64,000 nucleotides of DNA from an uncultured Lachnospiraceae bacterium (GTDB lineage: Bacteria; Bacillota; Clostridia; Lachnospirales; Lachnospiraceae). Every line of letters starts with the position of its first letter. Position 1 is the stretch's first letter. Location of the stretch: positions 1 to 64,000 of the forward strand of contig CALWQT010000004.1 in assembly GCA_944383765.1 (NCBI GenBank), in the 5' to 3' direction. This document shows positions 25,593 through 33,483 of the stretch, one piece after another. The notes beneath the pieces are model-generated. The model was given only the letters and a program-made list of their open reading frames with translations. It ran no database searches and was not told the origin of the DNA. The translations under genes and the position numbers were made by a program.

Positions 25593-26295
25593 TGCCCATG
25601 CCCATCTTGGGACAGAGGAGGAGAGACGGTGGAGACGGGAGCACGGAATCGTGACGATGGTCTGTGCCGGAGATCAGGAGGAATCAAAAGTTCTGAGTGG
25701 CCTGGAAGATTCCCATCTGGTAAAGGCATATGGGATACATCCATGGAAAGCCGATAGCCAGGATTTTGAGGAGATGGTGCCTTTTCTGGAAAAGGCAGAT
25801 ATTATCGGTGAAATTGGAATGGACAGGATATGGTGTCAGGTACCGATCAAGCGGCAGAGGGAAATTTTTGAACGCCAGTTAGCTCTGGCATTTTGCTGGA
25901 AGAAACCGGTGGTACTTCATGTGAAAGGCATGGAACGGGAGGCGGCAAAGATCATACGCCGTTATCCAGGCACTTATCTGGTGCATTGGTATTCGGATAT
26001 GGAAGGGTTGGAAGACTACCTGGAACAAGGGTGTTATGCCACAGTGGGACCGGATGGAATGAGAAATCCTGCAGTATGTCAGGTGCTGGAAAAAACGCCG
26101 TTGTCCAGGCTGATGGTGGAGACAGATGGCCTTGGGGCGGTACAATGGGCTTTGGGAGATAATGTGAAACTTCAGGATCTGAGAAATGTGCTGGAGGACA
26201 GTATCCAAAGCATAGCGGTGCAGAAAGGTGTTACCATGGAAGAGGCATACCAGTGGACGGAAGCAAATTTTCTGCGTTTTGCTGCAGGGAAATAG
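25576..26295 (+). CDS. TatD-family metal-dependent hydrolase in a thiamine-salvage operon
   Basis: The 239-residue protein has a TatD-type amidohydrolase barrel: HxH metal site in IYDAHAHLG, the bridging Glu in IIGEIGMDRIW, His in KPVVLHVKG and YLVHWYSDMEG, and the Asp in VETDG. The usual ETDAPYL motif is altered to ETDGLGAVQW. TatD proteins are often called DNases, but the fold hydrolyses many amide or ester bonds. ATG 25576 follows GGGGAGG and overlaps thiZ by 17 bases. Being the only enzyme in a TPP-controlled pyrimidine importer operon, it could process the imported precursor; that is inference. Confidence 0.85.
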   Translation: MRTIYDAHAHLGTEEERRWRREHGIVTMVCAGDQEESKVLSGLEDSHLVKAYGIHPWKADSQDFEEMVPFLEKADIIGEIGMDRIWCQVPIKRQREIFERQLALAFCWKKPVVLHVKGMEREAAKIIRRYPGTYLVHWYSDMEGLEDYLEQGCYATVGPDGMRNPAVCQVLEKTPLSRLMVETDGLGAVQWALGDNVKLQDLRNVLEDSIQSIAVQKGVTMEEAYQWTEANFLRFAAGK

Positions 26296-26304
26296 ATGAA
26301 ATAA

Positions 26305-26342
26305 AAAACGGGTAAGGAGTGGTTGGCTTCTTACCCGTTTTT
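26305..26342. terminator. Bidirectional terminator between thi operon and coaX
   Basis: A perfect 12-bp inverted repeat (AAAACGGGTAAG / CTTACCCGTTTT, 13-base loop) with A and T tails lies between converging genes. Confidence 0.92.
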
Positions 26343-26352
26343 ATGTAAAATT

Positions 26353-27123
26353 TTATGATTTTTTATTTTTTTCATACAGAATGAACAGGCCTTTCAGAAG
26401 CAGGGCATTGTCAATGATGATATGGTGACGGCATAAAGGCATAACAAAACGTGACAGACCTCCGGTGGCGATTACGGTTGTGGTTTGCCCAAGCTCTTCT
26501 TCCATACGGTCGATGATTCCGTCGATCATGGAAGCCGTACCGAACATGATTCCCGCCCGCATACAGTCAATTGTATTTTTTCCGATGACTTTGTCCGGAG
26601 TTTTCAGGCTGATCTGAGGAAGCTGGGCAGTTCTGCTGCTTAAAGTGTCAAGAGAAATTTTTAATCCTGGAAGGATCACACCGCCAATGTAGCTGCCTGC
26701 CGGGTCGATAACAGACATGGTAGTGGCGGTACCCATATCAATGATGATCAGGGGGGCAGGATATTCCCTCAGGGCTGCTACAGCATCTACGATCATATCG
26801 CTTCCGGTTGTCTTTGGATTATCCATAATGATATTTAATCCTGTCTTCATACCGGATCCAACCAGCAGAGGAGTTTTACCGGTAATTTTCTTGACTGCAG
26901 TGATCAGAGTATTGTTAAGAGGAGGGACTACCGATGATATAATAGCGCCCTCTATATCTTCCAGAGAGATTTCATGGATTTCCAGGATATTTTTCATGGC
27001 AATCGCATACTCCAGATTTGTTTTATTCCGGTCGGTGGTGACCCGTTCTTCAAAATATATGTTTTGACTGTCAATTCCTCCGATGACAATGTTGGTATTT
27101 CCCATATCGATAGCCAAAATCAT
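26353..27123 (-). CDS. coaX: Type III pantothenate kinase CoaX
   Basis: The 256-residue enzyme phosphorylates pantothenate, the first step of CoA synthesis. It has the ASKHA nucleotide-binding opening ILAIDMGNTNIVIGG, the segment MIVDAVAALREY with catalytic Asp, and IIDMGTATTMSVID followed by GGVILPGLKISLDTL. Type III kinases need a monovalent cation and resist CoA feedback. It is divergent from coaBC, whose product performs the next two steps, with a shared 87-base promoter region. Confidence 0.96.
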   Translation of the reverse strand: MILAIDMGNTNIVIGGIDSQNIYFEERVTTDRNKTNLEYAIAMKNILEIHEISLEDIEGAIISSVVPPLNNTLITAVKKITGKTPLLVGSGMKTGLNIIMDNPKTTGSDMIVDAVAALREYPAPLIIIDMGTATTMSVIDPAGSYIGGVILPGLKISLDTLSSRTAQLPQISLKTPDKVIGKNTIDCMRAGIMFGTASMIDGIIDRMEEELGQTTTVIATGGLSRFVMPLCRHHIIIDNALLLKGLFILYEKNKKS

Positions 27124-27134
27124 AGTGGCACTCC

Positions 27135-27163
27135 TTTCAAATCGAAAACTTTCGTGGTATACT
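27135..27163 (+). promoter_or_regulatory. Promoter for coaBC
   Basis: TTTCAA and TATACT are separated by 17 bases and the -10 is extended (TGGTATACT). A small inverted repeat (CGAAA-AC-TTTCG) lies inside the spacer. No regulator can be named. Confidence 0.5.
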
Positions 27164-27169
27164 TACACT

Positions 27170-27198
27170 AATTTATCATACATCACAAAAAAACACAA
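27170..27198 (-). promoter_or_regulatory. Promoter for coaX
   Basis: On the minus strand TTGTGT and TAAATT are separated by 17 bases, facing coaX and adjacent to the divergent coaBC promoter. Confidence 0.4.
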
Positions 27199-27210
27199 CG
27201 GAGGAAGTCC

Positions 27211-28407
27211 ATGTTAAAAGGAAAAACCATTGTTCTTGGAATTACAGGCAGCATTGCAGCATATAAGATCGCCAGCCTGGCCAGTATGTTGAAAAAACAG
27301 CATGCAGAAGTATACGTGATCATGACAAAAAATGCAGTTAATTTTATCAATCCGATTACCTTTGAGACGCTGACCGGGAGAAAATGTCTGGTGGATACCT
27401 TTGACCGGAATTTTGAATTCAGTGTGGAGCATGTTGCTCTGGCAAAGCAGGCAGATGTCTTCCTGATCGCACCGGCGTCAGCGAATGTGATCGGAAAGGT
27501 TGCTCACGGCATTTGTGATGATATGCTGACCACCACATTTATGGCGTGCCAATGTCCGAAAATCATAGCGCCAGCCATGAATACCAGAATGTTCCATAAT
27601 CCGATCCTTCAGGATAACCTGAAAATCTGCGAAACATACGGAATGGAAGTGATACGGCCGGCAACCGGTTATCTTGCCTGCGGAGATACGGGAGACGGAA
27701 AAATGCCGGAGCCGGAGGAATTGTTTGATTATATTTTAAAAGCAGCGGCGTATGAAAAGGATCTGACAGGGAAGAAAGTACTGGTGACAGCAGGAGCAAC
27801 GATGGAGGCGATGGACCCGGTGCGTTTTATTACCAATCATTCTACCGGGAAAATGGGCTGCGCCGTGGCGAAAGCGGCAGCGCTCAGAGGGGCAGAGGTG
27901 ACTCTGGTTGCGGCACATATGGAAGTGGCTCCGCCCCGTTTTGTTAAGACAATCCCCGTCAGGAGCGCCGGGGATATGTTCCGTGAGGTGACAGCTGTGA
28001 GCGGACAGCAGGATATTATCATAAAAGCAGCAGCAGTTGCCGATTACCGACCGGCGGAGGTGGCAGATGAGAAGATGAAGAAAAAAGACGGAGAACTGTT
28101 GCTTCGCTTGGAACGTACTGATGATATCCTGGCATGGCTGGGCAGTCATCGGAAAGAAGGACAGTTTCTCTGCGGTTTTTCTATGGAGACAGAACATATG
28201 CTGGAAAATTCCAGAGCCAAACTGGAAAAGAAGAATCTGGATATGATTGCCGCCAATAATCTGAAGGTAGAAGGGGCAGGATTTGGGACAGATACCAATG
28301 TGATGACCTTTATTACAGCCGACAGGGAGATTGAAATTCCAAAATGTCCAAAAGAAGAGATTGCCCACCGGCTGCTGGATGTCATTTTGGAAGAAATGGA
28401 ATCATAG
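27211..28407 (+). CDS. coaBC: Bifunctional phosphopantothenoylcysteine decarboxylase/phosphopantothenate-cysteine ligase CoaBC
   Basis: The 398-residue protein joins two domains. The FMN-dependent CoaC decarboxylase comes first (GITGSIAAYKIASL; catalytic His in SVEHVALA; APASANVIGK; PAMNTRMF; active Cys in YLACGDTGDGKM). The CoaB ligase follows from about residue 185 (KKVLVTAGATMEAMDPVRFI, then NHSTGKMG) and ends with AANNLKVEGAGFGTDTN. It converts 4'-phosphopantothenate and cysteine to 4'-phosphopantetheine. coaX and, at 42.6 kb, coaE in this window supply the first and last steps. Confidence 0.97.
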   Translation: MLKGKTIVLGITGSIAAYKIASLASMLKKQHAEVYVIMTKNAVNFINPITFETLTGRKCLVDTFDRNFEFSVEHVALAKQADVFLIAPASANVIGKVAHGICDDMLTTTFMACQCPKIIAPAMNTRMFHNPILQDNLKICETYGMEVIRPATGYLACGDTGDGKMPEPEELFDYILKAAAYEKDLTGKKVLVTAGATMEAMDPVRFITNHSTGKMGCAVAKAAALRGAEVTLVAAHMEVAPPRFVKTIPVRSAGDMFREVTAVSGQQDIIIKAAAVADYRPAEVADEKMKKKDGELLLRLERTDDILAWLGSHRKEGQFLCGFSMETEHMLENSRAKLEKKNLDMIAANNLKVEGAGFGTDTNVMTFITADREIEIPKCPKEEIAHRLLDVILEEMES

Positions 28408-28435
28408 GAGGCTCCGTTTTCCCCATGAGGGAAGG

Positions 28436-28464
28436 TTGACTTTCCAGGATATTCATAATAGAAT
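28436..28464 (+). promoter_or_regulatory. Promoter for prfC
   Basis: TTGACT and TAGAAT are separated by 17 bases, about 78 bases before the prfC start. The leader between them is rich in short inverted GGTTTCC/GGGAAAC-like segments, but I see no known RNA element in it. Confidence 0.65.
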
Positions 28465-28548
28465 AAAACGGGCGTTTTCCGGTTTCCGTATATTTCCGGA
28501 AGAGGAGGGAAACGGCTTTGAATCTCACATGTTATGGAGGAATTACCT

Positions 28549-30141
28549 TTGGCAAATATAACGGAAGAAATCAAAAAGAGAAGGACATTTGCGATCATTT
28601 CCCACCCGGATGCGGGAAAAACCACGTTAACGGAGAAATTCCTTCTCTATGGAGGAGCAATCAATCTGGCAGGAACGGTAAAAGGAAGAAAGGCTACTAA
28701 GCATGCGGTGTCAGACTGGATGGAGATTGAAAAGGAGAGGGGAATTTCCGTAACCTCGTCAGTTCTCCAGTTTAATTATGAAGGCTACTGCATCAATATT
28801 CTAGATACTCCAGGACACCAGGACTTCTCAGAGGATACGTACCGTACCCTGATGGCAGCAGATTCCGCGGTTATGGTCATCGACGGGTCAAAAGGTGTGG
28901 AGGCACAGACGATCAAACTTTTTAAGGTATGTGTAATGCGCGGGATCCCGATCTTTACCTTTATCAATAAGATGGACCGGGAAGCCAGGGATCCGTTTGA
29001 ACTGATGAGCGAGATTGAAAGTGTGCTGGGAATCAGTACCTGTCCGATCAACTGGCCGATTGGCTGTGGAAAAAATTTCAAAGGGGTTTATGACAGAAAT
29101 ACAAAAAAGATCACTACGTTTACTGCAGCTATGGGAGGTCAGAAAGAAGTGGCGTCTCAGGAATTTTCCCTGGACGGTACGGAAGTAGAATCTGTGATCG
29201 GTCCTATCTATCACCAGCAGCTGCTGGATGATATTGAATTACTGGACGGAGCCAGTGATGAATTTGACCAGGAACTGGTCAGCCAGGGAAAGCTGTCACC
29301 GGTATTTTTTGGCTCTGCACTGACGAACTTCGGAGTAGAAACGTTTCTGGAGCACTTCCTGAACATGACCACGCCGCCGCTTCCAAGGAGGGCGATTACC
29401 CGGGAAGTAAGTCCTTTTGAAGATAATTTTTCAGCATTTGTATTTAAAATCCAGGCGAATATGAATAAAGCCCACCGTGACCGTATCGCGTTTATGAGGA
29501 TCGTGTCAGGAAAATTTGAAGCAGGCATGGAAGTGAACCATGTGCAGGGAGATAAAAAGCTTCGTCTGTCCCAGCCTCAGCAGATGATGGCCCAGGACAG
29601 AAAAATCGTAGAGGAAGCTTATGCCGGGGATATTATAGGAGTATTTGATCCGGGTATATTTTCCATTGGGGATACTCTTTGTAAATCCAATGAAAAATTT
29701 GAGTTTGAAGGGATTCCTACCTTTGCGCCTGAGCATTTTGCCAGGGTACGCCAGGTGGATACCATGAAGAGAAAGCAGTTCCTAAAAGGGGTAAACCAGA
29801 TTGCCCAGGAAGGCGCGATCCAGATTTTCCAGGAATTCAACACCGGAATGGAGGAAATCATTGTAGGTGTAGTTGGTGAACTCCAGTTTGAAGTGCTGAC
29901 CTACCGCCTGCAGAATGAGTATAACGTGGAGGTAAGACTGGATAAATTGCCTTATGAGTATATCCGCTGGGTGGAAAACAAAGAAGAGGTGGATGTGGCA
30001 AAGATTCAGGGAACTTCCGATATGAAGAGGATCAAAGACCTGAAAGATAATCCGTTGCTGCTGTTTATCAACAGCTGGAGTGTGGGGATGGTCCTGGAGC
30101 GAAATCCGGGTCTTCGCCTCAGTGAGTTTGGAAAAAATTAA
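28549..30141 (+). CDS. prfC: Peptide chain release factor 3
   Basis: The 530-residue translational GTPase recycles RF1/RF2 from the ribosome after termination. The G1 loop SHPDAGKTTLTEK is at about residues 18-30, the switch region ERGISVTSS near 65, DTPGHQDFSED near 88, and G4 NKMDRE near 144. TTG 28549 was chosen because GGAGG stands eight bases before it, giving the family-typical opening MANITEEIKKRRTFA. An in-frame ATG at 28534 is possible but has no ribosome site and itself contains the GGAGG. yqeY follows 30 bases later. Confidence 0.95.
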   Translation: MANITEEIKKRRTFAIISHPDAGKTTLTEKFLLYGGAINLAGTVKGRKATKHAVSDWMEIEKERGISVTSSVLQFNYEGYCINILDTPGHQDFSEDTYRTLMAADSAVMVIDGSKGVEAQTIKLFKVCVMRGIPIFTFINKMDREARDPFELMSEIESVLGISTCPINWPIGCGKNFKGVYDRNTKKITTFTAAMGGQKEVASQEFSLDGTEVESVIGPIYHQQLLDDIELLDGASDEFDQELVSQGKLSPVFFGSALTNFGVETFLEHFLNMTTPPLPRRAITREVSPFEDNFSAFVFKIQANMNKAHRDRIAFMRIVSGKFEAGMEVNHVQGDKKLRLSQPQQMMAQDRKIVEEAYAGDIIGVFDPGIFSIGDTLCKSNEKFEFEGIPTFAPEHFARVRQVDTMKRKQFLKGVNQIAQEGAIQIFQEFNTGMEEIIVGVVGELQFEVLTYRLQNEYNVEVRLDKLPYEYIRWVENKEEVDVAKIQGTSDMKRIKDLKDNPLLLFINSWSVGMVLERNPGLRLSEFGKN

Positions 30142-30171
30142 GTCTTATAAAGGCAGAAAGGATGGGGAAAA

Positions 30172-30618
30172 ATGAGCAAGATTGATGTAGTAAGGGCAGC
30201 CATGGTGGAGGCTATGAAGGCGAAAAATAAGGAGCGGAAAGATGCGCTTTCCATGCTGCTTTCTGCGTTAAAGAATGCGGAGATTGATAAAAGAGAGCCT
30301 TTAACAGAAGAGGAAGAGAACGCAATTGTAAAGAAAGAGATCAAACAGGCAAGGGAGACTTTTGATTCCGCTCCGGAAGGAAGGGAAGATATCAGAAAGG
30401 AAGCAGAATTCCGTATGACAGTATATCAGGAATTTGCTCCGGAAGATATGAGTGAAGACCAGATCCGGGAAGTGATCAAAGAAGTTTTAAAGGAATTGGA
30501 ACTGGAAACGCCTTCAGCAAAGGATAAAGGGAAAATCATGAAAGTGCTGATGCCAAAAGTTAAGGGTAAAGCTGACGGAAAAGTGGTAAATCAGGTGCTG
30601 GCATCTATGTTCCAGTAA
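30172..30618 (+). CDS. GatB/YqeY domain protein
   Basis: The 148-residue protein matches the YqeY family, a stand-alone version of the tRNA-binding tail domain of GatB. Typical features are the helical N-terminal half (AMKAKNKERKDALSMLLSAL), IKQARETFDSAPEGREDI and the C-terminal helices KIMKVLMPKVKGKADGKVVN. The family likely binds tRNA, but its cellular role is not established. It is co-directional with prfC and pepV and probably in one transcript with them. Confidence 0.92.
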   Translation: MSKIDVVRAAMVEAMKAKNKERKDALSMLLSALKNAEIDKREPLTEEEENAIVKKEIKQARETFDSAPEGREDIRKEAEFRMTVYQEFAPEDMSEDQIREVIKEVLKELELETPSAKDKGKIMKVLMPKVKGKADGKVVNQVLASMFQ

Positions 30619-30646
30619 TCATTCTATTTCAAAAGGAGGACGACAG

Positions 30647-32074
30647 ATGGACTATCGTGATAAGATTGAAGTATATATCGATGAGCACAGGCAGGAAATG
30701 ATCAATGACATTTGCGCGTTGTGCCGCATCAACAGTGAAAAAATGCCCTATAAAGAAGGGTATCCCTTCGGCCAGGGAGTAGGAGATGCTCTGGAAACAG
30801 CTCTTTCCATGGCGGAAGGATATGGATTTGCCATCCATAATTATGATAATTATGTGGGCACGGCAGATCTGAATGGAGGAGAATCCTGCCTGGATATTCT
30901 GGCCCATCTGGACGTTGTGCCGGCAGGAGATGGCTGGCAGGTGACAGAACCTTTTGCACCGCTGGAGAAAGATGGAAAATTGTACGGCAGAGGAACAGCT
31001 GATGATAAAGGTCCTGCGGTGGCAGCGCTGTATGCCATGAGAGCGGTGAAGGAACTGGGGCTCCCGGTGAGCAAAAATGTGCGCCTGATCCTGGGAACCG
31101 ATGAGGAATGTGGAAGTTCTGATATTCCCCACTATTATGCGGTGGAAAAAGAGGCTCCCATGACTTTTTCTCCAGATGCGTCTTTTCCTGTGATCAACAC
31201 AGAAAAAGGTATGTTCCGGGGACATTTTACCGGAGAATGGGAGAAAAGTGATGCTTTGCCCAGACTGGTTTCCATACAGGCGGGAACCAAGATCAATGTA
31301 GTACCAGGAAAAGCAGAGGCGGTACTGATGGGTGTGGAAGCTGATGTGATGGAAGCTGCGGTGAAAGAAGTATCAGACATTACGGGAACCGTATTTCAGG
31401 TGGAATACAGCGATTATACAGACGTAAAGGGAGATACTGTGGCAAAGGTAACGGCGGTAGGAAAAGGAGCTCATGCAGCCCAGCCCTATGAAGGGAATAA
31501 TGCCCTCACCAGTCTTGTGATGCTGGTGAACCGTCTTCCGCTGGCTGCCTGCAAACAGACAGAGATGCTGAAAAAACTGGAAGAATGTCTTCCTCATGGA
31601 GATGTTTACGGTAAGGCTCTGGGAATTCAGATGGAAGATGAACTGTCAGGTCCTTTGACTCTGGCGTTCAGCCTCCTTACGGTTACAGAGACTGGTCTGG
31701 AAGGAAGTTTTGACAGCCGCTGTCCGATCTGTGCCAATGAGGAGAACGTTCTCCAGCCAGCCAAGAAAAAAATGGAAGCAATGGGATTCCGGTTCCTGAC
31801 GGATCATATGATTCCGCCGCATCATGTTCCGGGAGATTCCTATTTTGTAAAAACCCTGTTGCGTACTTATGAAGCTTATACAGGACAAAAAGGAGAATGC
31901 CGGTCTACTGGTGGAGGTACTTATGTCCATGATCTGGAAAATGGCGTGGCTTTTGGTGCTTCTATGCCGGAAACGGACAATCATATGCACGGAGCAGACG
32001 AATTTGCAGTGATTGAAGAACTGCTTACCAGTGCAAAGATTTTTGCCCAGGTAATGGTTGAATTGTGTAAGTAA
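30647..32074 (+). CDS. M20 family dipeptidase (PepV/Sapep type)
   Basis: The 475-residue zinc peptidase of the M20 family is closest in layout to PepV/Sapep dipeptidases. Metal-site segments are ILAHLDVVPAGDGW (about residues 84-97), GRGTADDKGP (about 115-124), GTDEECGSSD (about 150-159) and a final GADEFAVIEEL His/Glu region. A large lid domain lies between the two halves of the catalytic domain. PepV cleaves dipeptides with a wide range of N-terminal residues, including beta-Ala-His and Met-containing ones. AAAGGAGG precedes the start. It lies directly upstream of the methionine transport locus but has a separate promoter region between. Confidence 0.92.
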   Translation: MDYRDKIEVYIDEHRQEMINDICALCRINSEKMPYKEGYPFGQGVGDALETALSMAEGYGFAIHNYDNYVGTADLNGGESCLDILAHLDVVPAGDGWQVTEPFAPLEKDGKLYGRGTADDKGPAVAALYAMRAVKELGLPVSKNVRLILGTDEECGSSDIPHYYAVEKEAPMTFSPDASFPVINTEKGMFRGHFTGEWEKSDALPRLVSIQAGTKINVVPGKAEAVLMGVEADVMEAAVKEVSDITGTVFQVEYSDYTDVKGDTVAKVTAVGKGAHAAQPYEGNNALTSLVMLVNRLPLAACKQTEMLKKLEECLPHGDVYGKALGIQMEDELSGPLTLAFSLLTVTETGLEGSFDSRCPICANEENVLQPAKKKMEAMGFRFLTDHMIPPHHVPGDSYFVKTLLRTYEAYTGQKGECRSTGGGTYVHDLENGVAFGASMPETDNHMHGADEFAVIEELLTSAKIFAQVMVELCK

Positions 32075-32109
32075 TTTGGACTGCGGGATAAAAAAATGAA
32101 AAATTATGC

Positions 32110-32138
32110 TTGACAGACTGATATATTTGCAATAAAAT
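32110..32138 (+). promoter_or_regulatory. Promoter of the Met/Cys leader and metNIQ operon
   Basis: TTGACA (consensus) and TAAAAT are separated by 17 bases. The predicted transcript starts near 32145, before a small hairpin (CCGGT-TTT-ACCGG, 32158-32170), a ribosome site and the leader ORF. I see no comparable promoter between the downstream terminator and metN. Confidence 0.8.
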
Positions 32139-32192
32139 ACACCATAACAATGAACAGCCGGTTTTACCGGGAAGATTTCAGGAGGAAACACA

Positions 32193-32324
32193 ATGTTTGC
32201 AGCTAACACGATGAACAACTGCATGATGATGGCAATGTGCGGCATGATGATGGTCATGTGCCGTATGTTTTGGTGCGTCAAAATTGAATGCAGTTGTATG
32301 AGTGGTTTTTGTGAGCAAACGTAG
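32193..32324 (+). CDS. Met/Cys-rich leader peptide upstream of metNIQ (putative attenuator peptide)
   Basis: A 43-codon ORF begins at ATG 32193 behind AGGAGGAAACACA, a strong ribosome site. Twelve of 43 codons are Met and seven are Cys. The core reads CMMMAMC-GMMMVMC (residues 10-23), then RMFWC, and the C-terminal part has three more Cys codons. Such runs of codons for the substrate amino acid upstream of a terminator are the mark of leader peptides in ribosome-mediated attenuation. The following operon imports methionine. Alternatives are a metal-binding Met/Cys peptide or a chance ORF. Not similar to any family I know. The peptide-coding call is firm; the regulatory role is inferred. Confidence 0.72.
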   Translation: MFAANTMNNCMMMAMCGMMMVMCRMFWCVKIECSCMSGFCEQT

Positions 32325-32361
32325 CATTGTGAAGAATTGGTGTATAGAAAAATGATGTGAG

Positions 32362-32395
32362 CGAGCCCATGGAAGGAACCATGGGCTCGTTTTTT
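32362..32395 (+). terminator. Attenuator-type terminator between leader peptide and metN
   Basis: A perfect 11-bp stem (CGAGCCCATGG / CCATGGGCTCG, loop AAGGAA) is followed by six T residues. It starts 37 bases after the leader stop codon and ends 71 bases before metN. With the only good promoter upstream of the leader, metNIQ expression should depend on readthrough. Confidence 0.93.
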
Positions 32396-32466
32396 GTTTG
32401 CCAAATTCCTGACAGAGAAATGTAGCATTGTTGAAGCAGAATAGAAATGAAAAAGGAGAATGGACC

Positions 32467-33483
32467 ATGGAACAGAGAAAACCGATTATCCGCCTGGAAC
32501 ATCTGGGCAAGGAATTTCCCACCGCTGACGGTCCGGTAAAGGCTTTAGAAGATATTAACCTGGATATTTATTCAGGGGAGATATTTGGAATCATTGGTCT
32601 TTCAGGAGCGGGAAAGAGTACGTTGGTACGCTGTATCAATTATCTGGAAGTGCCTACAGAAGGCGATGTGATCTTCGAGGGAGTATCGTTAAAAAGTCTG
32701 AACAGAAAAGGAATCAATCAGATGCGCCGCTCCATGGGAATGATCTTTCAGCAGTTTAATTTATTGTCTCAGAGGACTGTGCTGAAAAATGTCTGTTTCC
32801 CCATGGAACTCCAGAAGGTTCCTAAAAAGCAGGCGGAGGCCAGGGCGAGAGAGCTTCTGGAACTGGTAGGGCTGGGAGACCGGGAAGGGGCCTATCCGGC
32901 CCAGTTATCCGGAGGACAGAAGCAGAGAGTGGCGATTGCCAGGGCATTGGCGACCAATCCGAAAGTCCTTTTGTGTGATGAAGCCACCAGTGCGTTAGAC
33001 CCGAATACCACAAAATCGATTCTTCAGCTTTTAAAGGAAATCAATGGGAAGATGGGAGTGACGATCATCGTGATCACCCATGAAATGGGAGTGATTGAGG
33101 CAATCTGTGACCGGGTGGCGATTATTGACAGCAGTCATATTGCAGAGGCTGGAAATGTGTCAGATATCTTCTCCGGACCAAAGTCAGCCATTGGACGTCA
33201 GCTGATCATGGGAAATACGGTACATGCTGAGTTTGGACATTCCAAACTGGTCCGGATCATTTTTGACGGCAGAGCTTCCAAGGAACCGGTGCTGGCAAAT
33301 CTGATCCTGGCATGCAAGGCCCCGGTCAATATTATGTATGCGGCTACCAGCGATGTGAATGGCACAGCTATGGGACAGATGATCATTCAGCTTCCTGATG
33401 AGGAAGGAGAAGAGAAACGAATTATGAATTATCTGGCTACGGCTGGAATTCTGCATGAGGAGGTAACGGAACATGATTTTTGA
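32467..33483 (+). CDS. metN: Methionine ABC transporter ATP-binding protein MetN
   Basis: The 338-residue ATPase powers methionine import. It has Walker A GLSGAGKST (about residues 42-50), a Q-loop (MIFQQFNLLSQRTV), signature LSGGQKQR (about 145-152), Walker B VLLCDEATSALD and switch His in IVITHEMG. After about residue 265 comes a C-terminal NIL domain (HSKLVRIIFDGRASKEPVLA), the ACT-like domain through which MetN of E. coli is inhibited by bound methionine, so post-translational feedback is likely too. ATG 32467 follows AAAGGAG by eight bases. It overlaps metI by 11 bases. Confidence 0.96.
   Translation: MEQRKPIIRLEHLGKEFPTADGPVKALEDINLDIYSGEIFGIIGLSGAGKSTLVRCINYLEVPTEGDVIFEGVSLKSLNRKGINQMRRSMGMIFQQFNLLSQRTVLKNVCFPMELQKVPKKQAEARARELLELVGLGDREGAYPAQLSGGQKQRVAIARALATNPKVLLCDEATSALDPNTTKSILQLLKEINGKMGVTIIVITHEMGVIEAICDRVAIIDSSHIAEAGNVSDIFSGPKSAIGRQLIMGNTVHAEFGHSKLVRIIFDGRASKEPVLANLILACKAPVNIMYAATSDVNGTAMGQMIIQLPDEEGEEKRIMNYLATAGILHEEVTEHDF

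Noticed and set aside
27141..27158. An inverted repeat CGAAA-AC-TTTCG between coaX and coaBC as an operator
   Set aside because: The arms are only 5 bp with no known matching regulator. It is noted with the promoter but not claimed as a site.
28518..28700. A TTG-started 60-codon frame behind GAGGAGGGAAACGG, out of frame with prfC
   Set aside because: The ribosome-like site is good, but the translation is just the prfC start read in another frame, with no likely leader properties. It is more likely a by-product of a GGAGG-rich leader.
32193..32324. The Met/Cys-rich ORF as a copper- or metal-binding small protein
   Set aside because: The composition would allow metal binding, but no copper or metal transport genes are near, and the position before a terminator and a methionine importer fits attenuation better. 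It remains a secondary possibility.
32145..32362. An S-box (SAM-I) or Met T-box in front of metN
   Set aside because: I saw no S-box conserved blocks and no T-box core (AGGGTGGTACCGCG) or stem I features in this region. The only such core in the window is before pheS.
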